This document shows, piece by piece, positions 59,565 to 64,000 of a DNA stretch of 64,000 nucleotides. The notes beneath the pieces were generated by a model, which saw nothing but the letters and a program-made list of their open reading frames with translations, made no database searches and was not told the origin of the DNA. Source of the DNA: Candidatus Obscuribacterales bacterium (GTDB lineage Bacteria; Cyanobacteriota; Vampirovibrionia; Obscuribacterales; Obscuribacteraceae); NCBI GenBank assembly GCA_021732085.1, contig JAKFVQ010000020.1, forward strand, positions 124,001 through 188,000, written 5' to 3'. Position numbers and translations under genes: made by a program. Numbering within the stretch: the stretch's first letter is position 1; every line of letters starts with the position of its first letter.

Positions 59565-61127
59565 TTGGCACCGAAAGATCTTAGCTACGACCCCATAAAA
59601 GAAACCTTCCAGGACGTCACCTTCTGGAAACTTGTCGCTTCCTGTTGGCGTGTCTTTTGGCGCGTTAGAGCGACACAAGGATTTGAAGGTGCCTTGCGCG
59701 TAATTCCTATTGCGCTGACTATTATTTTTGCGGTTAAAGGCTTCGCAAAATATCACCAGGCAGAATACGAGCGTATGCTCCGCGAAAAGAATGGTGAGGC
59801 GGCTGCATCGCCAGATGATTTAGAAGAAGCCGCGATGAGCGACGCTGACTACGAAGAATACCGGCAACTTGGTCGCTGGCTTCGTGAAAAACTATTCCAG
59901 CTCGGCCCTACATTTATAAAGATTGGCCAGACCATGTCAACTCGCGCCGACCTGGTTCCGCTTCCGACAATGCTGGAGCTTTCGCAGCTTCAAGAAGAGG
60001 TGCAAGCGGCACCTTACGACATCGCGCGTTCCATTATAGAAAATGACCTGGGCGGTTCCCCGGAATCCTTATTTGCAGAGTTCAATTCCACGCCCCTTGC
60101 AGCTGCAAGTTTGAGCCAAGCGTATCGCGCCGTTTTGAAAGATGGTCGCGACGTTGTCGTGAAAGTTCAGCGCCCTAACTTGCTGGCAATCATTTCGCGT
60201 GACGTAGAGACGCTCGGCGCCGTTGCTGATGAAGTTATGAACTATCCGAACCTGTGCCGCCATACTGATTGGCCGGGCGTGGTTGTTGCATTTGCTAAAA
60301 CAATCTTCGAAGAAATCGACTACATTCGTGAAGGCCGAAATGCTGATACTTTCCGCCATAATTTCCGCGGAAACGATCGCATTCACATTCCACGCATCAT
60401 TTGGAAGCTGACTGGGCGTCGCGTTCTGACCATCGAGTACGTTCCTGGTGCGCGCATCACTGACGTCCAAGCTCTTGACGCGATGAGCATCGACCGCGAT
60501 GAGTTAACTGCAGTTGGAGTGAATTTCTATTTGAAGCAATTGTTGGAAGATGGATTCTTCCACGCAGATCCGCACCCAGGCAACATGCGTATCATGCCTG
60601 ATGGTAAAGTCGGCATATTCGACTTCGGTATGGTTGGGCGCGTTGCGCCGCATCTAAAAGCTGCGATGGCGAATGCGTTCATGCACGTAGTGAAGCGCGA
60701 GTATCGCGCCATCGTTGATGATTTCGTTGAGATGGGATTCCTCGATGCTGATGCCGACCGTGATGCGCTTGCCGCTGAGTTAACGCCGATTCTGGAGGCG
60801 CGATTCAACGAAGGTATTAGTCGCGTTCGCTTCCGCAAAGTCTTGTTCGACTTCTCCGATGTCGTTTACCGTTATCCGTTCCGCTTGCCGTCAGACTTCA
60901 CGTATATTATGCGTGCGCTGCTGACGCTCGAAGGAGTTGCGATCAGCATCAATCCGGAATTCAATTTCGTCGATGCAGCATTCCCCTTTGCGCAAAAGCT
61001 GCTCTGGAAAGAAGCCGGCTCTGGCATTCGCAGCGCCATCATCAAGGAAGTTTTTGTGGACGGTAAGTTCAATGCTTCGGCAGCGTTTAACTTGATGAAG
61101 ACGGCCTACAAGCTAACACGTTCTTAG
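59565..61127 (+). CDS. ABC1/UbiB-family protein kinase-like (AarF)
   Basis: 520 residues, TTG start at 59565. Membrane segment LRVIPIALTIIFAVKGFA near the N-terminus. UbiB features: KxGQ motif GPTFIKIGQTMSTRADLVP, the A-rich nucleotide loop AAASLSQAYRAVLKDG with VVKVQRP Lys, ExD in IFEEIDYIREGRNADTFRHNF, the catalytic stretch FFHADPHPGNMRI and DFGMVG. All required motifs are present. Such proteins act in ubiquinone/lipid-linked metabolism in bacteria and cyanobacteria and are ATPase-like. Follows rph by 134 bp. C-terminal helices include a further membrane-like hairpin. Confidence 0.88.
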   Translation: MAPKDLSYDPIKETFQDVTFWKLVASCWRVFWRVRATQGFEGALRVIPIALTIIFAVKGFAKYHQAEYERMLREKNGEAAASPDDLEEAAMSDADYEEYRQLGRWLREKLFQLGPTFIKIGQTMSTRADLVPLPTMLELSQLQEEVQAAPYDIARSIIENDLGGSPESLFAEFNSTPLAAASLSQAYRAVLKDGRDVVVKVQRPNLLAIISRDVETLGAVADEVMNYPNLCRHTDWPGVVVAFAKTIFEEIDYIREGRNADTFRHNFRGNDRIHIPRIIWKLTGRRVLTIEYVPGARITDVQALDAMSIDRDELTAVGVNFYLKQLLEDGFFHADPHPGNMRIMPDGKVGIFDFGMVGRVAPHLKAAMANAFMHVVKREYRAIVDDFVEMGFLDADADRDALAAELTPILEARFNEGISRVRFRKVLFDFSDVVYRYPFRLPSDFTYIMRALLTLEGVAISINPEFNFVDAAFPFAQKLLWKEAGSGIRSAIIKEVFVDGKFNASAAFNLMKTAYKLTRS

Positions 61128-61151
61128 TTGTTTATCTAACGATATTCCGCT

Positions 61152-61514
61152 TTATACGAGGGCTTCAAGTCCTTTTCGGTCAACCATGTTCAGAAGTTTC
61201 AATGCAATGTTGCTTGGCTTCTTTTCGCCAATCTCCCACTTCTGAAGGGACGACATTGAGATGTTCATGTATTTTGCAAATACAGCCTGGCTTGCTTTGC
61301 ACTTTAGTCTGATCGCTTTAATCTGTGCGGGACTGTAATTCGGAATCTCGGGGAGGCAGAGTGCATCAAATTTTCGCATGGTCTCCATGTCCATGATCCC
61401 AGCTTGATAGAAGTCCCTTGCAGTATCATGCATAGCTTCTAAAGCCGTTTTATTGCTGGCGCCATGCATCGCTGATTCATTTTTTTTGCTAACTTTTTTC
61501 TTTTGTGCCACCAT
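61152..61514 (-). CDS. HigA/NadS-type antitoxin (XRE helix-turn-helix)
   Basis: 120 residues. The XRE domain lies in the C-terminal half: SPAQIKAIRLKCKASQAVFAKYMNISMSSLQKWEIGEKKPSNIALKLLN, typical of HigA/NadS antitoxins, with a disordered N-terminus (VSKKNESAMHGASNKTAL). Start ATG 61514 is one base after the toxin stop (TAG-T-ATG) with GAGG upstream; the frame reaches 61529. Neutralises the toxin and represses the operon through the operator at 61895-61913. Confidence 0.82.
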   Translation of the reverse strand: MVAQKKKVSKKNESAMHGASNKTALEAMHDTARDFYQAGIMDMETMRKFDALCLPEIPNYSPAQIKAIRLKCKASQAVFAKYMNISMSSLQKWEIGEKKPSNIALKLLNMVDRKGLEALV

Positions 61515-61515
61515 A

Positions 61516-61884
61516 CTAACTAACCTCAATCAAAACCTTTTCTTCTATTGATTTGCTGATCTGTTTCGCATCGAGACTCAGCATGAAATCAGCCATTAAT
61601 TTGAAAGACTCCAGTGCCTTCTGCGAAATGTTTTCCTCATCCTGTTTTGCAAATAGATGAATACAGAACACCTTATCGTCCGCCTGTTTGTAAACGAGGA
61701 TAGTGCGAAGTCCGCCGCTCTTCCCCTTGCTTCCAATCGCCACGCGCTTCTTATACAGATTTCCACCGAGTGCGGCGCCGGTGAGCCCGTTTTCGAATTC
61801 GCTGATAGCGGTCCTGAGAGTTTCGTCAGTCAGCCCTTCGTCCTCTGCCAGGTTGGAAAACTTCTTAGTTTTCAAAATACGCAT
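61516..61884 (-). CDS. RelE/HigB-type ribonuclease toxin (HigO/COG4737-like)
   Basis: A 122-residue RelE-superfamily toxin: MRILKTKKFSNLAEDEGLTDETLRTAISEFENGLTGAALGGNLYKKRVAIGSKGKSGGLRTILVYKQADDKVFCIHLFAKQDEENISQ shows the LxKxR...GKSGGxRxxxxY core and the FAKQDEENIS end typical of the COG4737 toxins that are encoded before their XRE partner. Likely cleaves mRNA on the ribosome. The order toxin-antitoxin, unlike most TA pairs, is that of HigBA. ATG 61884 gives an almost leaderless start; a longer frame begins at 61902 inside the -10. Confidence 0.82.
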   Translation of the reverse strand: MRILKTKKFSNLAEDEGLTDETLRTAISEFENGLTGAALGGNLYKKRVAIGSKGKSGGLRTILVYKQADDKVFCIHLFAKQDEENISQKALESFKLMADFMLSLDAKQISKSIEEKVLIEVS

Positions 61885-61892
61885 TTGCTTAA

Positions 61893-61921
61893 AGTATATC
61901 ACCAGGTGATATAGTCGTCAA
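61893..61921 (-). promoter_or_regulatory. higBA promoter with overlapping operator
   Basis: On the minus strand TTGACG (61916-61921), 17 bp, TATACT (61893-61898). The spacer contains a palindrome TATATCACC-A-GGTGATATA (61895-61913, 9-bp arms), the likely autoregulation site. Transcription should begin about 61886, two bases before the toxin ATG. Confidence 0.75.
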
Positions 61922-62062
61922 AACGTTGACACGTTCTTCGTCCGTTTCACAAAATTGTCATCTCTTTCCGCCATACTTCCCGGATAACTGTGCTCCCCAC
62001 CACAGAATACAAATGGTGATGACCACCATTACTATGGCAAATTCCTTTTACTAGGGGATGGT

Positions 62063-62605
62063 ATGAGCTGGCGATTTTCTTTTCTTGCTGCGTTGTGCAG
62101 CATGTTAGTGCTGCCTGTCTGCGCGCTTTCGAAGTCGCGGGTTGTTGCTGCGTCGACTCCTATTCCTGCCATGGCGGCGGGAACTCATGTGCTTAGCCGC
62201 CCCGTGGCCGGCGAGCTGGTAACGGGCAAGGAGCTGCGTTTTGATCCTTACATCGATCCGTGCGGGTATCGCATCAATTACTATTTGGTGGATAAACGCG
62301 GCGTGGAGAAGTTGTGGCGCTCCGATGGTCACAACACCGACTTCATCAAAGAAACGAACAAGCTGAGGCAGTCGCTTTCGGTGCGCCGACTTTGTTCGGG
62401 CGAAATAATTCTGCCAGGAAAGTATCACCTCGTCGTAAAAGCTGAAGGGCGAATCACGCAGGATCCCTCTCTAGCTGCCGTTCGTCCGATGGGCGATATC
62501 ATCGCTAGAAGCGAAGAATTCGAAATCCCGCAGGACAAGAAGACGATCGTGATGACCAGTGATGGTTGTTATACGAATGTGGAGGCAGACTGTTCGCATC
62601 CCTAG
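62063..62605 (+). CDS. Secreted protein of unknown function
   Basis: A 180-residue protein, signal peptide MSWRFSFLAALCSMLVLPVCALS, AGGGGA upstream of ATG 62063. The mature part is probably a beta-sandwich (GELVTGKELRFDPYIDPCGYRINYYLVDKRGVEKLWRS-like strands, then GKYHLVVKAEGRI) with four Cys (PCGY, RLCSG, DGCYT, ADCSH) that could pair. No family recognised. It converges with the glycosidase-like gene (25-bp gap). Confidence 0.6.
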   Translation: MSWRFSFLAALCSMLVLPVCALSKSRVVAASTPIPAMAAGTHVLSRPVAGELVTGKELRFDPYIDPCGYRINYYLVDKRGVEKLWRSDGHNTDFIKETNKLRQSLSVRRLCSGEIILPGKYHLVVKAEGRITQDPSLAAVRPMGDIIARSEEFEIPQDKKTIVMTSDGCYTNVEADCSHP

Positions 62606-62629
62606 TGTGCTGCGTCAGTTGCCCAAAGA

Positions 62630-63391
62630 TTAGTTATTTGCTTTATCGCCGCGTCGCATGATTACCCAGTTGGTCTGCCGGCCTGTGAGCAATCTGTCGT
62701 GTCCGATCACGACTATTTTGCCATTCTCTGGATTGCGATACCAGCCTTCATCCCATGGTCCCATGTCAGTATAGACCGCGTTGGCGACACCAATTTCTGC
62801 CAGGTCTTTTGCAAACTCTGTCATCGTGATTGATTCATCGCTTTCCACAAATGCGCTCTTCCCGTCATTGAGAATCGCAATGCAGCGCCTCTGGTAGTTT
62901 GACTTGTCGTGAAACGCTTCTGGCTGTCCGTCTTTAACTAATTGAAATTGTTGGAACATTGAACTCTTGTTTTGCTTGAGCTTTTTTAGCAAATCGTCAT
63001 TTATTAGAGCACCGCGGTTAGTATCAATGATTTTTATTTTTCCGTTGGTAAATTCAATCGCACCACTAATCGCTCGATCTGCATTGGATAAATTGAAGGA
63101 TTCACCATTGCAAGCATAGAAGCCACTAATCCCTCCGCGCTTACTACTAAAGGCTGCGGGGATGCAAGCTAGAATATCTTCTCGTTTTTTATCCGGACGT
63201 TCAATTGCAAATTCTAAATCGACAGAATCCGCCGGCTTTATGATTAGGTAATGACAGCCTGATTTGGCGATCGGCTTTTGAATGGAAAGATCGTTGGATG
63301 GTTTTGCCGTCAGTTTCGCTGATGCTACGAATAACATCAGTGCAAGCAAGAGAATAAATCCGATTGTGTTTCGTTTAGTTTGTTCTGACAA
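62630..63391 (-). CDS. Secreted phosphodiester glycosidase-family protein (NAGPA/DUF2233)
   Basis: 253 residues. One N-terminal membrane segment/signal (IGFILLLALMLFVASAKL). Domain features of the NAGPA/DUF2233 group: NGESFNLSNADRAISGAIEFTNGK, the core QRRCIAILNDGKSAFVESDESITMTEFAKDLAEIGVANAVYTDMGPWDEGWYR, where the family usually has LDGGGSS in place of TDMGPWD, and VIGHDRLLTGRQTNWVIM. Known members split N-acetylglucosamine-1-phosphodiesters; here the altered loop makes the chemistry uncertain. Probably periplasmic or outer-surface. Confidence 0.7.
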   Translation of the reverse strand: MSEQTKRNTIGFILLLALMLFVASAKLTAKPSNDLSIQKPIAKSGCHYLIIKPADSVDLEFAIERPDKKREDILACIPAAFSSKRGGISGFYACNGESFNLSNADRAISGAIEFTNGKIKIIDTNRGALINDDLLKKLKQNKSSMFQQFQLVKDGQPEAFHDKSNYQRRCIAILNDGKSAFVESDESITMTEFAKDLAEIGVANAVYTDMGPWDEGWYRNPENGKIVVIGHDRLLTGRQTNWVIMRRGDKANN

Positions 63392-63896
63392 GGGTCTGCG
63401 GCTTTCATCAGTATGAGGCTATTCTATGATCTTTTCTCAAAGATTGCCCGTTATGTATAGGCTGAAGTCTTTCGTCTTACTAGTTTTTACATAGAGTGAT
63501 CATTGTTTTTTCAATCTAACAAGCACACGACTATTTGTATCTCAGTCTATGCCACCACGGATGAGGCATTGCCTTATTTCTTAGTTCAGAAAACAATCAG
63601 ACTTCTGAACGAAATGTCGCAATTATGGCTCCTCTGCCCCTCGCCTGAATCACTCAAGTCGGCTACCTAACAATTCGACCTGCTTTTTGATTAGCAGCAT
63701 CTAAGCGCCAGAGCCGCTCTTAAACATAAGCAAAACTCTCTTGATTTCCTCTTTGGTTCGCTGTACTGTGACAACGTGTTACAAAAGGCGCTCCCACCGG
63801 ACTTCGTGGGGCATTCACGATAGACAGTTCGCCCGCGTTTGAGGATAGTTTAAGACGAGTAGCTGCTCAGAGACCTTTTTGTAAGAGGACTATAGA
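63392..63896. other. Intergenic region upstream of the zinc-ribbon gene
   Basis: About 500 bp, no gene. Holds the GTGACAACGTGTTAC dyad at 63768-63782, starting 129 bp before the zinc-ribbon ATG. AAGAGGAC stands before that ATG. No promoter elements were clear. Confidence 0.45.
63768..63782. promoter_or_regulatory. 15-bp dyad, second copy
   Basis: GTGACAACGTGTTAC, differing in one base from GTGACAACGTGTCAC at 44155. It starts 129 bp before the downstream ATG against 127 bp in the first case. Confidence 0.55.
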
Positions 63897-64000
63897 TGCC
63901 GTACGCCCCCTCTATGGCTGTTTCAATGAACTACTGCACTAACTGCAAAGACTGTTTGGAACACGACGCGAAGTTCTGTGGTAATTGCGGTTTTATAATC
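63897..64000 (+). CDS. Zinc-ribbon protein, truncated by window edge
   Basis: A frame from ATG 63897 reads MPYAPSMAVSMNYCTNCKDC followed by LEHDAKFCGNCGFII, running off the edge. Two CxxC pairs (CTNC, CGNC) plus an extra Cys are typical of the double-Cys zinc-ribbon found at the start of membrane or signalling proteins in many bacteria. GAGGAC lies 7 bases upstream. The rest of the protein is outside the window, so no function can be said. Confidence 0.6.

Overview
The window looks like chromosomal DNA of a Gram-negative, non-photosynthetic bacterium. The outer-membrane type genes (TolC family, OmpH/Skp-like domain, a LmeA/DUF2993-like protein), eukaryote-type Ser/Thr kinases with C-terminal helical repeats, EF-hand-type proteins and long low-complexity secreted proteins fit Candidatus Melainabacteria/Vampirovibrionia (an Obscuribacterales-like Cyanobacteriota relative). 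That placement is inference from gene content; no rRNA, tRNA, prophage, insertion sequence or CRISPR array was recognised.

Layout. 1-3.5 kb: an edge-truncated flavin-binding protein, a membrane protein and a QseBC-like two-component pair. 3.7-8.5 kb: a class-III aminotransferase, a MtnX-like HAD phosphatase and an alpha/beta hydrolase with an extra C-terminal domain. 8.5-20.5 kb: a secreted protein with a probable frame break, a Ser/Thr kinase, a MerR regulator overlapping a VIT/VWA protein, a frame-broken receiver protein, the B12-binding subunit of methylmalonyl-CoA mutase, a MazF-like toxin and an MFS transporter. 20.5-30.6 kb: an accessory-looking surface block. It holds a 1747-residue secreted repeat protein translationally coupled to an OmpH-like/helical-repeat protein, a second protein sharing that helical-repeat module, and a kinase with an altered catalytic loop. 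30.7-38.8 kb: SAM hydrolase, FolK, a HAD hydrolase whose start codon abuts a (ACA)21 tract, a PNPOx-like protein, a cache-HAMP-GAF-GAF-GGDEF cyclase and membrane/TPR proteins. 39.3-43.3 kb: two EF-hand-type proteins, then EtfAB. 43.3-44.2 kb: a non-coding block with a 131-bp tandem repeat. 44.2-50.9 kb: an emfourin-like protein, a LOG-family protein, a HolA-PhoU-response regulator-kinase operon, GpmI and a Thr-rich lipoprotein. 51.4-58.2 kb: an RGD-repeat protein, a LmeA-like protein, a secreted hydrolase and a copper operon (TolC with Met-rich N-terminus plus Tat-exported multicopper oxidase). 58.7-64 kb: RNase PH, an ABC1/UbiB kinase-like protein, a HigBA toxin-antitoxin pair with its operator, secreted proteins and an edge-truncated zinc-ribbon protein.

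The most unusual material is the surface-protein block at 20.6-28.5 kb, the tandem repeat with compensated hairpins at 43.6-44.0 kb, the 63-bp trinucleotide tract that replaces a ribosome-binding site at 32.9 kb, and a 15-bp palindrome found at nearly the same distance upstream of two unrelated genes. Several regulatory sites were read by eye (dyads, promoters, terminators) and are given with that caveat.
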